Source of the DNA: LMUY01 sp964245075
GTDB lineage: Bacteria; Pseudomonadota; Alphaproteobacteria; Acetobacterales; Acetobacteraceae
Direction: 5' to 3'
Length of the DNA stretch: 24,588 nucleotides
Assembly (NCBI GenBank): GCA_964245075.1
Contig: CAXTLC010000071.1
Location: 1-24,588, forward strand
The notes beneath the pieces are model-generated. The model worked only from the letters and a program-made list of their open reading frames with translations. It made no database searches and had not been told where the DNA came from. Both the position numbers and the translations under genes were made by a program. Shown piece by piece: positions 7,623-15,924 of this stretch (positions within the stretch are counted from its first letter, which is position 1; each line of letters starts with the position of its first letter).

Positions 7623-9896
7623 ATGGACCGTATCGAGAAAATTTCCCGCCGCTCGGTCCTGCGGGGCCTGGGCGCCGCGGGCGGACTGGTGCTTGCGGCG
7701 CCCATGCTGCCGCGCCGCGCCTACGCCTACGAGACCGGCGCAGGCGCCATGCCGCACGGCACGGTCAACGACCCCAGGATCTTCGTCAGCATCGCGCCGG
7801 ACGGCATCGTCACGATCATCGCGCACCGGGCCGAGATGGGAACCGGCGTGCGCACCAGCCTGCCGATGATCGTCGCCGACGAGATGGAGGCCGATTGGGA
7901 CCGGGTCCGCATCCAGCAGGCGCCCGGCGACGAGGCCAGGTACGGCAACCAGGACACCGACGGCTCCCGCAGCACCCGGCACTACCTGCTGCCGATGCGC
8001 CAGGTCGGGGCCGCCGCCCGCACCATGCTGGAAGCTGCCGCCGCCGCGCGTTGGACCGTGCCCGTGGCGGAGGTCCGCGCGGCCAACCACGAGGTGGTGC
8101 ACGGGGCGAGCGGCCGGCGCCTCGGCTACGGCGAGCTCGCCGCCGGTGCCGCGGAGCAGCCCGTGCCCGGCACGTCGGCGCTGCGGCTGAAGGACCGCAA
8201 GGACTTCCGCTACATCGGCACCGGCAAGGTTTCCATCACGGACCTGCGCGACATCACGGTGGGCGCGGCCAAGTACGGCGCGGACATCCGCCTGCCCGGC
8301 ATGAGGTACGCCGTCATCGCCCGCCCGCCGGTCGTGGGCGGCAAGCTCGTCTCGTTCGACGGGACCGGCGCCATGGCGGTCCCGGGCGTGGAGAAGGTAT
8401 TGGCGGCGGAGGGCTTCCCCTGGCCGTCCAAGTTCCAGCCGCTCGGCGGCGTCGCGGTGGTCGCCCGCAACACGGGGGCGGCGATCAAGGGCCGCGACGC
8501 GCTCAGGATCGTCTGGGATGACGGCGCCAACGCCCACTACGACTCGGCCGAGTACCGCCGCGAACTCGAAGCGGCCGCGAGGGCGCCGGGCGAGGTGGTG
8601 CGCAGCACGGGGGACGTATCGGCCGGGCTGAAGGATGCGGCGAGAACCTTGGTCGGGGAATACTACCTGCCGCACCTGGCGCATGTCAGCATGGAGCCGC
8701 CGGTCGCCACCGCGAACTTCAGCGGCGGCACCGTCGAGGTGTGGGCGCCCGTGCAGAGCGCCGGCGGCACGCGGGAGGATCTCGCCAAGACGCTCGGCAT
8801 CCCGCTGGAGGCGGTCACCGTCCACGTCACGCTGCTGGGCGGCGGCTTCGGTCGCAAGTCCAAGTGCGACTACGTGCTGGAAGCGGCGCTGCTGTCCCGC
8901 GCCCTCGCCGCACCCGTGCGCCTGCAATGGACGCGGGAGGACGACGTCCGGCATGACTTCGTCCACACCGTCTCGGCGGAGCGGATCGAGGCCGGGCTGG
9001 ACGGGTCCGGCAAGGTCGTCGCCTGGCGGCACCGCAGCGTGGCGCCGAGCATAGGCTCCACCTTCGCTGCCGGCGCCGTGCACGAGGCGGCCTTCGAGCG
9101 CGGCATGGGCTTGGCGGACACGCCGTTCGACATCGCGAACATCAGCGCGGAGAATCCGCAGGCCGCGGCGCACACCCGGATCGGCTGGTTCCGCTCCGTG
9201 TCCAACATCCCCCACGCCTTTGCGATCCAGACCATGGTGGCCGAGATCGCCGCCGCCACCGGGCGGGACCCGAAGGACATGCTGCTGGAGCTGATCGGCC
9301 CGGACCGCATCGTGGACCTGAGCCGCGACGCGCCGAAGATGTGGAACTACGGCGAACCGGTGGGAAGCTACCCGGTCGACGCCGGGCGGCTGCGCCGGGT
9401 GGTGGAGCTGGTGGCCGAGAAGGCGGGATGGGGACGCGCCGTGCCGAAAGGGCATGGCCTCGGCATCGCGGCGCACCGCAGCTTCGTCAGCTACGTCGCG
9501 ACCGTGGTGGAGGTGGCGGTGGACGAGAAGGGCAGGCTCTCGGTGCCGCGGGTGGACACGGCGATCGATTGCGGCGAGTTCGTCAACCCGGAACGCATCG
9601 CCTCGCAGATCGAGGGCGCCGCGATCATGGGGCTGAGCCTGGCCAAGCACGGCTCGCTCACCTTCAAGGCGGGCCGGGTGGAACAAGGCAACTTCGACGA
9701 TTTCCCGGTGGTCAGGATCGACGAGGCGCCGCTCGTCACCAACGTCCACATCGTGCCGCCCGGCCCGGGCGTGCCGCCGAGCGGCGTGGGCGAACCGGGC
9801 GTGCCGCCGTTCGCCCCCGCCCTGTGCAACGCGATCTTCGCCGCGACGGGCAAGCGCATCCGCTCCTTGCCCATCGGCAGGCAGCTCGAAGCATGA
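7623..9896 (+). CDS. Isoquinoline 1-oxidoreductase-like molybdopterin-binding subunit, Tat-exported
   Basis: A 757-residue catalytic subunit of the xanthine dehydrogenase family. It begins with a twin-arginine leader (SRRSVLRGLGAAGGLVLAAP), so the folded Mo enzyme works in the periplasm. The IorB-type layout is visible: an N-terminal Mo-binding segment (DGIVTIIAHRAEMGTGVRTS), the aldehyde-oxidase a/b hammerhead (FRYIGTGKVSITDLRDITVGAAKYGADI), MEPPVATANF, WAPVQ, GGGFGRK at 406-412, and GVGEPGVPPFAPA with the catalytic glutamate at about 724. The family uses molybdopterin cytosine dinucleotide and water to hydroxylate aldehydes or N-heteroaromatics; the true substrate is not readable. FAD subunit is absent, as in IorAB, so electrons must leave by the Fe-S subunit to a cytochrome or quinone. 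No such acceptor gene is in the window. It overlaps the following small gene by ATGA. Confidence 0.92.
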   Translation: MDRIEKISRRSVLRGLGAAGGLVLAAPMLPRRAYAYETGAGAMPHGTVNDPRIFVSIAPDGIVTIIAHRAEMGTGVRTSLPMIVADEMEADWDRVRIQQAPGDEARYGNQDTDGSRSTRHYLLPMRQVGAAARTMLEAAAAARWTVPVAEVRAANHEVVHGASGRRLGYGELAAGAAEQPVPGTSALRLKDRKDFRYIGTGKVSITDLRDITVGAAKYGADIRLPGMRYAVIARPPVVGGKLVSFDGTGAMAVPGVEKVLAAEGFPWPSKFQPLGGVAVVARNTGAAIKGRDALRIVWDDGANAHYDSAEYRRELEAAARAPGEVVRSTGDVSAGLKDAARTLVGEYYLPHLAHVSMEPPVATANFSGGTVEVWAPVQSAGGTREDLAKTLGIPLEAVTVHVTLLGGGFGRKSKCDYVLEAALLSRALAAPVRLQWTREDDVRHDFVHTVSAERIEAGLDGSGKVVAWRHRSVAPSIGSTFAAGAVHEAAFERGMGLADTPFDIANISAENPQAAAHTRIGWFRSVSNIPHAFAIQTMVAEIAAATGRDPKDMLLELIGPDRIVDLSRDAPKMWNYGEPVGSYPVDAGRLRRVVELVAEKAGWGRAVPKGHGLGIAAHRSFVSYVATVVEVAVDEKGRLSVPRVDTAIDCGEFVNPERIASQIEGAAIMGLSLAKHGSLTFKAGRVEQGNFDDFPVVRIDEAPLVTNVHIVPPGPGVPPSGVGEPGVPPFAPALCNAIFAATGKRIRSLPIGRQLEA

Positions 9897-10117
9897 GGGT
9901 GCTGCTGGCGGCAGCCGCGATCGGCTGCGCGCTGGGCCTGGCCCCGGCGATGGCGGAGGACGCCCGGCCGGCCGGTCATCCAGCGTCGGAAACCTCCGTG
10001 CCGGATGCCGCGCCGCCAGCCGACACCACCACGACGACCGGTTCGGACGAGCAGAACCCGGTGATCCGTCAGATGAACGCGGCGGAGAAGTCCAAGGTGG
10101 ACCGAACCGGCAAGTAG
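9893..10117 (+). CDS. Small secreted protein at the end of the Mo-hydroxylase operon
   Basis: A 74-residue protein starting in an ATGA overlap (9893-9896) with the molybdopterin subunit and ending at TAG 10115-10117. A clear Sec signal peptide is seen (MRVLLAAAAIGCALGLAPAMA, cleavage after residue 21). The mature part is about 53 residues, hydrophilic, rich in Pro, Ala, Thr and Asp with a TTTTT run, ending NPVIRQMNAAEKSKVDRTGK. There are no cysteines in the mature part, so it is not a cytochrome or Fe-S protein. Coupled translation suggests a role with the periplasmic oxidoreductase, for example as an accessory or assembly factor; no family is recognised. Confidence 0.65.
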   Translation: MRVLLAAAAIGCALGLAPAMAEDARPAGHPASETSVPDAAPPADTTTTTGSDEQNPVIRQMNAAEKSKVDRTGK

Positions 10118-10209
10118 GCGCTCTCATCGTGCCGGACCATGCTTCCCCGCGCTGCAAGCCCGGCTTCTCGCCGCCGCTGCCCTCGAGCAGGAACTGAGCG
10201 TTTCGGCCG

Positions 10210-11049
10210 GTGCCTGAACTCGACGTCATATCCGTATCCCCGGCTCCGAGGACGCAGGCAACCCTGACGCGGGACTTGCGCCGGCTCGGCGTCACGGCGG
10301 GAAGCACGGTCCTCGTCCACTGCTCGCTCAGCAGCATGGGCTGGGTGTCCGGAGGCGCAGAAGCCGTCATATTGGCCTTGCAGGCGGTCGCCGCCGATGC
10401 TGGCACGCTGGTCATGCCGGCACACTCGGCCCAACTGACCGACCCGGCGGGATGGCGGTCGCCAGCCATTCCGCTCGAATGGCATGGGCAGGTGCGCGCC
10501 ACCATGCCCGCCTTTGATGCCCGGATAACGCCGACCCGGGGAATGGGAGCGGTTGCCGAGCTGTTCCGGACCTGGCCCGGCGTCCGGCGGAGCGTGCATC
10601 CAACGCTGTCGTTCGCAGCATCTGGCCCCCATGCCGAACGGATCACCCGGCGGCAACCGCTCGAGGACCCGTTGGGCGAGGACTCGCCGCTGGGCGAACT
10701 ATACCGGATCGGCGCGCAGATTCTGCTGCTCGGCGTCGGCTTCGGTCGCTGCACAGCCCTTCACCTCGCCGAGCGACGGGCGTGGCCGCACCGGCCGAGG
10801 GTTGCCGAAGGATCTCCCCTTCTCGTTGCCGGGCAACGTCGGTGGGTCCGCTATTTCGCTCCGCCGCTCGACTCAGAACCCTTTCCGGACATCGGCCAAC
10901 TCCTGATCGCGAAGGCTGGCATCGCCGAAGGAATGGTTGGGTCCGCCAAGTGCCTCCTGTTGCCGATGGCGGCCGCTGTCGATGCCGCGGTGGAGGGATG
11001 GGCGACCGCTACCGACAGCGGCGGGCCGTCATCACTGCCGCCGCCCTAG
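10210..11049 (+). CDS. AAC(3)-family aminoglycoside-type N-acetyltransferase
   Basis: A 279-residue protein of the antibiotic N-acetyltransferase family (AAC(3)/YokD type). Family motifs are LRRLGVTAGSTVLVHCSLSSMGWVSGGAEAVILAL (His37, Ser39), a short strand GTLVMPAHS, then RGMGAVAELFRTWPGVRRSVHPTLSFAASG (His130) and DSPLGELYRIGAQILLLGVGFGRCTALHLAE. The family transfers acetyl from acetyl-CoA to the 3-amino group of aminoglycosides, but many chromosomal members have other or unknown acceptors, so resistance should not be assumed. Start GTG 10210 has no close Shine-Dalgarno (AGGA is 17 nt away), so the start is uncertain. It sits 92 nt after the Mo-hydroxylase operon, and its 3' end overlaps the convergent SDR gene by 18 bp. 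Confidence 0.83.
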   Translation: MPELDVISVSPAPRTQATLTRDLRRLGVTAGSTVLVHCSLSSMGWVSGGAEAVILALQAVAADAGTLVMPAHSAQLTDPAGWRSPAIPLEWHGQVRATMPAFDARITPTRGMGAVAELFRTWPGVRRSVHPTLSFAASGPHAERITRRQPLEDPLGEDSPLGELYRIGAQILLLGVGFGRCTALHLAERRAWPHRPRVAEGSPLLVAGQRRWVRYFAPPLDSEPFPDIGQLLIAKAGIAEGMVGSAKCLLLPMAAAVDAAVEGWATATDSGGPSSLPPP

Positions 11050-11985
11050 CATGGCCGCCGCGGACACCGCCGTCAGCAGCACGACCGCCCCCACTACCCC
11101 CGCGATCTTGCCGAGCGGCATCGGCCCGGACATGCCGCCGTTGCTGCCCGGCGCGAACAAGGCGCCCGGCTGCTTCTTCTGCTCCGGCGCGCTTGCGATG
11201 GCCAAGCCCAGCATCCGGTTCATCGTCCACCGTCCCAGGCCCGGCGCGACCGCGTAGGCCAGCGGGGCCAGCTTCGCCACCGCGCCCACCGAGACCTTGT
11301 CCTTCGGGCGCCGGGCGAGGCGGACGATCGCGTCCGCAACCTCCTCCGGCCGGTCCGGCGCGCGCGCGTTGAGGCGGTGCCCGGTGTAGTTGCCGGCATG
11401 GGCCACGCCGGGCGTGTCCACGAAGCCGGGGAACACGTCGCAGATGCGGATGCCGGGCTGGTCTTGCAGCTCCGCCCGCAGGCTCTCGGACAGGCCGCGC
11501 AGGCCGAACTTGGTGGCCGTGTAGCTCGCGCCGAACGGCGTGCCGACGAAGGCGCCGAAGGATATCACGTTGATCAGCACGCCCGAACGCTTCGCCATGA
11601 AGTGCGGCAGCACGGCGTGCGCGCCATGCAGGTAGCCCATCAGGTTGGTGCTGATCACCTGGTCGTGCGCTTCGACCGGCACCTCCGTGAAGCGGCCGAC
11701 CGCGCCGATGCCGGCATTGTTCACCCACACGTCAATTTTGCCGAAATGATCCGCCGCCGCCTGCGCCACGGCCCGCATCGCCCGCGCGTTGGTCACGTCC
11801 GTCGCGGTGAACTGCGCCCGCCCGCCTGCGCGCTCGCACTCGGACGCCACCGCCGCGAGCTTCTTGCCGTCGCGGGAAGCCAGGGTCACGCTGGCGCCCT
11901 GCCGCGCGAAGGCCAGCGCCGTCGCCTTGCCGATGCCGCTCGACGCCCCGGTGACCACCACGCTCACGCCATCCAGCCTCGGCAT
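11032..11985 (-). CDS. SDR-family oxidoreductase with C-terminal membrane anchor
   Basis: A 317-residue classical short-chain dehydrogenase/reductase. Seen: TGASSGIG cofactor loop (12-19), D63 adenine-site motif, NNAG (89-92), N114, catalytic S142, and Y155-x3-K159 (SYTATK). ASRDGKK after strand 2 has an Arg, which favours NADP(H). After about residue 245 the protein leaves the catalytic fold, and the end is a hydrophobic segment (IAGVVGAVVLLTAVSAAAML) that should anchor it in the inner membrane. Start ATG 11985 is preceded by AGGGGG; an upstream in-frame ATG at 12045 is rejected because the Rossmann strand starts right after 11985. The gene diverges from the HyuAB gene and its leader folds into a hairpin holding the ribosome-binding site. 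Substrate is unknown. Confidence 0.88.
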   Translation of the reverse strand: MPRLDGVSVVVTGASSGIGKATALAFARQGASVTLASRDGKKLAAVASECERAGGRAQFTATDVTNARAMRAVAQAAADHFGKIDVWVNNAGIGAVGRFTEVPVEAHDQVISTNLMGYLHGAHAVLPHFMAKRSGVLINVISFGAFVGTPFGASYTATKFGLRGLSESLRAELQDQPGIRICDVFPGFVDTPGVAHAGNYTGHRLNARAPDRPEEVADAIVRLARRPKDKVSVGAVAKLAPLAYAVAPGLGRWTMNRMLGLAIASAPEQKKQPGALFAPGSNGGMSGPMPLGKIAGVVGAVVLLTAVSAAAMLGRRQ

Positions 11986-11987
11986 CG

Positions 11988-12015
11988 TCCCGTTCCCCCT
12001 GATCGAGGAACGGGA
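11988..12015 (-). promoter_or_regulatory. Inverted repeat over the SDR ribosome-binding site
   Basis: TCCCGTTCC (11988-11996) and its exact complement GGAACGGGA (12007-12015) are separated by 10 nt. On the minus-strand transcript the hairpin ends 2 nt before the SDR start codon, with the AGGGGG ribosome-binding sequence at the loop/stem junction. It could control SDR translation, or be an operator in the SDR/hyuAB divergent promoter region. Confidence 0.45.
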
Positions 12016-12047
12016 ACAGCCGGCGGCCCGCCCGGTTCCCGGCACGG

Positions 12048-12077
12048 GAGATGCACGCTACGCACTCGTTGCATCTC
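12048..12077 (+). promoter_or_regulatory. Inverted repeat just upstream of the hyuAB ribosome-binding site
   Basis: GAGATGCA (12048-12055) and TGCATCTC (12070-12077) are perfect 8-bp arms with a 14-nt spacer. The right arm ends 3 nt before AAAGGAG. It could be an operator or a 5'-UTR hairpin for the HyuAB-OPT operon. Confidence 0.4.
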
Positions 12078-12080
12078 GGC

Positions 12081-12087
12081 AAAGGAG
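12081..12087 (+). promoter_or_regulatory. Ribosome-binding site implying a CTG start for hyuAB
   Basis: AAAGGAG (12081-12087) lies 7 nt before an in-frame CTG at 12095. There is no ATG, GTG or TTG in this frame between the divergent SDR start and the conserved N-terminal motif, so this site decides the start. Confidence 0.6.
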
Positions 12088-12094
12088 CCCGGCC

Positions 12095-15000
12095 CTGCCA
12101 AATTCCCGCCCAAACCCCCGCCCAAACCTGCGTATCGGCTTCGACATCGGCGGCACCTTCACCGACTTCGTGCTGACCGACCCCGCGGCGCCGGCGCTGC
12201 GCCTGCACAAGCGGCTGACCACGCCGGAGGACCCGGCGGTCGGCGCGCTGGACGGCCTGCGCACGGTCATCGCCGAGCACGGCGCATCGCTCCCGGACGT
12301 GGCGGAGATCGTGCACGGCACCACCCTGGTGACCAACGCGGTGATCGAGCGCAGGGGCGCCCGGCTGGGCCTGCTGACCACCGCCGGGTTCCGCGACGTG
12401 CTGGAAGCCGGGACGGAGCAGCGCTACGACATCTACGACTTGTTCCTGACCTTTCCGGCGCCGCTGGTCCCGCGCCACCGCCGGCTGGAGGTGGCCGAGC
12501 GCATCGACCGGGACGGCCGCGTGGTGACGCCCCTGGACCGGGACGGCGTGCGCCGCGCCGCCCGCGCCCTGCGCGCGGCCGGGGTGGAAGCGGTGGCCAT
12601 CTGCTTCCTGCACGCCTGGCGGGAGCCGCGTCACGAGCAGGAAGCGGCGGCGATCCTCCAGGCGGAGCTGCCGGGCATCCCGGTGTCCCTGTCCTCCGCC
12701 GTGGTGGCCGAGATCGGCGAGTATGCCCGCTGCGTCACCACGTGCGCCAACGCCTACGTGCAGCCGCTGATGGCCACCTACCTGCAACGGCTGGAAGGCG
12801 CGCTGCGGGCCGGCGGCTTCGCCGGGCAGTTGCGGCTGATGCATTCGGCGGGCGGGCTGCTGTCCCCGGCGGCGGCGCGCGACGTGCCGGTCCGGCTGCT
12901 GGAATCCGGCCCGGCCGGCGGCGCGCTGGCGGCGGCGCTGCTGGGCGCGCGGGCCGGCCACGCCGACCTGCTGGCCTTTGACATGGGCGGCACCACCGCC
13001 AAGGCCTGCCTGATCGAGGCGGGGCGGCCCGGCATCGCCCCCATGCTGGAAGCCGGGCGGGAGCAGCGCTTCAAGAAGGGCTCGGGCCTGCCGGTCAAGA
13101 CGGCGACGGTGGACATGATCGAGATCGGCGCCGGCGGCGGCTCGGTCGCCTCGATCGACGCGGTCGGGCTGCTGCGGGTCGGCCCGCGCTCGGCGGGCGC
13201 GGCACCCGGCCCGGCCTGCTACGGGCGGGGCGGAACGGAGCCGACCGTCACCGACGCCAACCTCGTGCTGGGCTACTACGACCCGGGCTTCTTCCTGGGC
13301 GGCGCCATGGCGCTGGACCCGGCGGCGGCGCGCGCCGCGGTTACCCGTGTCGCGCAGCCGCTCGGGCTGACGGTGGAGGCGGCCGCCTGGGGCATCCACA
13401 AGGTGGTGGTCGAGGCCATGGCCGATGCCGCCCGGGTTTACCTGGTGGAGCGCGGCAAGGACCCGCGGCGCTACGCGGTGGTGGGGTTCGGCGGCGCCGG
13501 GCCGGCCCATGCCGCGGAGGTGGCGCGGGCGCTCGGCATGGCGGAGCTGGTGGTGCCCCCCGCGTCCGGCGCGGCGTCGGCGCTGGGCTTCCTGGCCGCG
13601 CCGCTCTCGGCCAGCCGGGTGCGCTCGCTGCCGGTGCGGCTCGGCCCGGCGTTCGATGCCGAAACGGTCACGGCCGTGCTCGAAGCGCTGGAAGCGGACG
13701 CCCGGGCGGAACTGGCGGCGGGCGGGGCGGCGGCGGGCGTCGCGGTCGAGGGGACGGCCGACATGCGGCTGGCCGGGCAGATGCACGAGATCGCGGTGCC
13801 GCTGCCCCCGGCGCTGGACCTGGCCGGCCTCACCGCCGCGTTCACCGCCGCCTACACGGCCCGCTACGCCGCCCTGCAACCCGGCGCGCCGATCGAGATC
13901 GTGACCCTGCGCGTCACCGCCACCGGCCCGGCCCCCAACCTGGGCCCCGTCCTGGCGCTGGATGCCGGCGCTGCCGCGGCACGGCCCGCGCGCAAGGGCG
14001 AGCGCGCCGCCTGGTTCGGCGACGGCTTCCTGCCGACGCCGGTTTACGACCGCTACGCCCTGGCCGAGGGCGTCGTCATCGCCGGCCCCGCCATCGTCGA
14101 GGAGCGGGAAGCCACGGCGGTGGTGGCGCCCGGCGACATCCTGCGCGTGGACGCCGCCGGCAACCTCCGCATCGCCATCGGCGCCGCCAGCGCCATGGAC
14201 CTGGTGCGCCCCGGCATGTCCCCCGCCGCCGCCCGCGCCGCTATCGAGGCCGACCCGGTCGCGCTGGAGATCATGTGGAGCCGGCTGACCACGGTGGTGG
14301 ACGAGATGTGGCTCACCATCATCCGCACCGCCTTCTCCCTCATCATCGCCGAGTCGCAGGATTTCGCCTGCGAGCTGCTGGACCCGGATGGCGAAACCCT
14401 GGCGCACTCGCCGCGCGCCATGCCCGTGTTCAACCTGACCCTGCCGCGGGCGGTCAAGGCGCTGCTGGCGCGCTTCCCCGCCGACACGCTGCAACCCGGC
14501 GACATGCTGGTGACCAACGACCCGTGGCTGTGCGCCGGGCACCTGTTCGATATCGCCGTCGTTTCGCCGGTGTTCCACCGCGGCCGGGTTGTGGCCCTGG
14601 TGGGAACGGTGGGGCACGTCGCCGACATCGGCGGCACCCGCGACAGCCTGCGGGCGCGCGAGGTGTTCGACGAGGGCTTGCAGATCCCGCCCATGAAGCT
14701 GGCCCGCGCCGGCGTGGACAATGCCGACCTGTTCGACATCATCGCCGGGAACGTCCGCAACCCGGCGCAGGTCGTGGGCGACATCCAGGCCTTCATGGCG
14801 GCCAACCGCATCGGCGCGCAGCGGCTGCTGGCCTTCATGGACGAGTACGGCCTCCAGGACCTGCACGCCTTGGCCGCTATCGTGCAGGACCGGGCGGAAG
14901 CGGCGATGCGGGCCGCGGTCCGCGCCCTGCCGGACGGCGAGTACCGGAGCAGCGTGACGCTCAGCCCGGTGGACGCGGAGCTCACCTTGCCGCTGCGCCT

Positions 15001-15919
15001 GACGGTGGCGGGGGACCGCATCGAGCTGGACTTCGCCGGCGCGCCGCCGCAACTGGCGCAGGGCGGCGTCAACTCCACCCTGAACTACACCGCGGCCCAT
15101 GCGACCTACCCGCTGAAATGCATGCTGACGCCTGGCGTGCGCGGCAACGCCGGTTGCTACCGCCCGTTCACCGTGCGGGCGCCGGAGGGGTCGATCCTGA
15201 ACTGCACCCGCCCGGCGGCGGTGGCGGCGCGCACCCGCACGGGATGGTACCTGGCCCCCGCCGTGTTCCGGGCGCTGGCCGATGCGGCGCCGCGGCTGGT
15301 GCAGTCGCCGACAGGCCTGCCGGTGGCGGTCACCGTGTCGGGGCGCGACGCCGCCGGCGCGCTGTACGCCGACCACCTGTTCATGGGCGGCGGCCAGGGC
15401 GCCAGCCTCGGGAGCGACGGCAAGTCCGGCCTGCTCTACCCCACCTCCGCCGCCAACACGGCGGTCGAGGTGTTCGAGGCGCGGGTGCCGGTGCTGGTGG
15501 AGGAGAAGGCCTTCCTCCCCGACAGCGGCGGCGCCGGGCGCAAGCGCGGCGGCCTCGGCCAGCGCGTGCGCTTCCGCAAGCTGCACGACGACGGGCTGCC
15601 CACCCTGGCCGCGCTGTTCCCGGAAGGCGCGAAGGCGGTGCTGCCGGGCCTGGCGGGCGGCGAACCCGGCGCCCGCGCCTTCGCCGGCGTGCGTTCCCCG
15701 GACGGCACCCTGCTGCGCGACTGCGGCGCCGGGGAGCTGGTGACGCTGACGCTGCCCGGCGAGGTCGCGGAGATCGTGTTCGCCGGCGGCGCGGGCTATG
15801 GCGATCCGCGGGCGCGCGATCCCGCCATCGTGGCCGAAGACTTGCAAGACGGGCGCATCACCGAAGCCGCCTCCCGCGACACCTACGGCGCTGGCGGCGC
15901 GATCCGGGCTGCGGAGTAA
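12095..15919 (+). CDS. Fused hydantoinase A / hydantoinase B (5-oxoprolinase-like) protein
   Basis: A 1274-residue protein. Residues 1 to about 690 are HyuA-like (acetate/sugar-kinase/hsp70 ATP fold): DIGGTFTDF at 17-25, VHGTTLVTNAVIER, the second phosphate loop FDMGGTTAK at 295-303, EIGAGGGSVASID and GGAGPAHA. From residue 701 is HyuB-like: PVALEIMWSRLTTVVDEMW, SQDFACELLDPDGE, GDMLVTNDPW, GHLFDIAVVSPVF, GHVADIGG, and the family ending FAGGAGYGDPRARDP. Both halves look intact. The family cleaves cyclic amide or imide rings with ATP (5-oxoproline, N-methylhydantoin) or carboxylates ketones; single-chain A-B proteins of this length are typical of 5-oxoprolinase. Start: CTG 12095 after AAAGGAG at 12081, with only 16 residues before the nucleotide loop. 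A standard start would lie inside the antisense SDR gene (ATG near 11933), which is unlikely. Followed after 5 nt by an OPT transporter. Confidence 0.88.
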   Translation: MPNSRPNPRPNLRIGFDIGGTFTDFVLTDPAAPALRLHKRLTTPEDPAVGALDGLRTVIAEHGASLPDVAEIVHGTTLVTNAVIERRGARLGLLTTAGFRDVLEAGTEQRYDIYDLFLTFPAPLVPRHRRLEVAERIDRDGRVVTPLDRDGVRRAARALRAAGVEAVAICFLHAWREPRHEQEAAAILQAELPGIPVSLSSAVVAEIGEYARCVTTCANAYVQPLMATYLQRLEGALRAGGFAGQLRLMHSAGGLLSPAAARDVPVRLLESGPAGGALAAALLGARAGHADLLAFDMGGTTAKACLIEAGRPGIAPMLEAGREQRFKKGSGLPVKTATVDMIEIGAGGGSVASIDAVGLLRVGPRSAGAAPGPACYGRGGTEPTVTDANLVLGYYDPGFFLGGAMALDPAAARAAVTRVAQPLGLTVEAAAWGIHKVVVEAMADAARVYLVERGKDPRRYAVVGFGGAGPAHAAEVARALGMAELVVPPASGAASALGFLAAPLSASRVRSLPVRLGPAFDAETVTAVLEALEADARAELAAGGAAAGVAVEGTADMRLAGQMHEIAVPLPPALDLAGLTAAFTAAYTARYAALQPGAPIEIVTLRVTATGPAPNLGPVLALDAGAAAARPARKGERAAWFGDGFLPTPVYDRYALAEGVVIAGPAIVEEREATAVVAPGDILRVDAAGNLRIAIGAASAMDLVRPGMSPAAARAAIEADPVALEIMWSRLTTVVDEMWLTIIRTAFSLIIAESQDFACELLDPDGETLAHSPRAMPVFNLTLPRAVKALLARFPADTLQPGDMLVTNDPWLCAGHLFDIAVVSPVFHRGRVVALVGTVGHVADIGGTRDSLRAREVFDEGLQIPPMKLARAGVDNADLFDIIAGNVRNPAQVVGDIQAFMAANRIGAQRLLAFMDEYGLQDLHALAAIVQDRAEAAMRAAVRALPDGEYRSSVTLSPVDAELTLPLRLTVAGDRIELDFAGAPPQLAQGGVNSTLNYTAAHATYPLKCMLTPGVRGNAGCYRPFTVRAPEGSILNCTRPAAVAARTRTGWYLAPAVFRALADAAPRLVQSPTGLPVAVTVSGRDAAGALYADHLFMGGGQGASLGSDGKSGLLYPTSAANTAVEVFEARVPVLVEEKAFLPDSGGAGRKRGGLGQRVRFRKLHDDGLPTLAALFPEGAKAVLPGLAGGEPGARAFAGVRSPDGTLLRDCGAGELVTLTLPGEVAEIVFAGGAGYGDPRARDPAIVAEDLQDGRITEAASRDTYGAGGAIRAAE

Positions 15920-15924
15920 GCGAC

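Noticed and set aside
5748..10754. A 1668-codon open frame on the minus strand
   Set aside because: It lies opposite four or five well-supported plus-strand genes; such antisense open frames are expected at this GC content, and the translation is low-complexity and Arg/His/Gly-rich with no family features.
12058..12381. A minus-strand ORF overlapping the start of hyuAB
   Set aside because: No family features, and it is antisense to the conserved HyuA N-terminus.
11732..15847. A 1371-codon open frame on the minus strand, and the parallel plus-frame ORF 14275-15924
   Set aside because: Both are shadows of the HyuA-HyuB gene; only frame 2 carries the DIGGTFTDF, FDMGGTT and GAGYGDP motifs. The plus-frame one is extended only because it runs into the real OPT gene.
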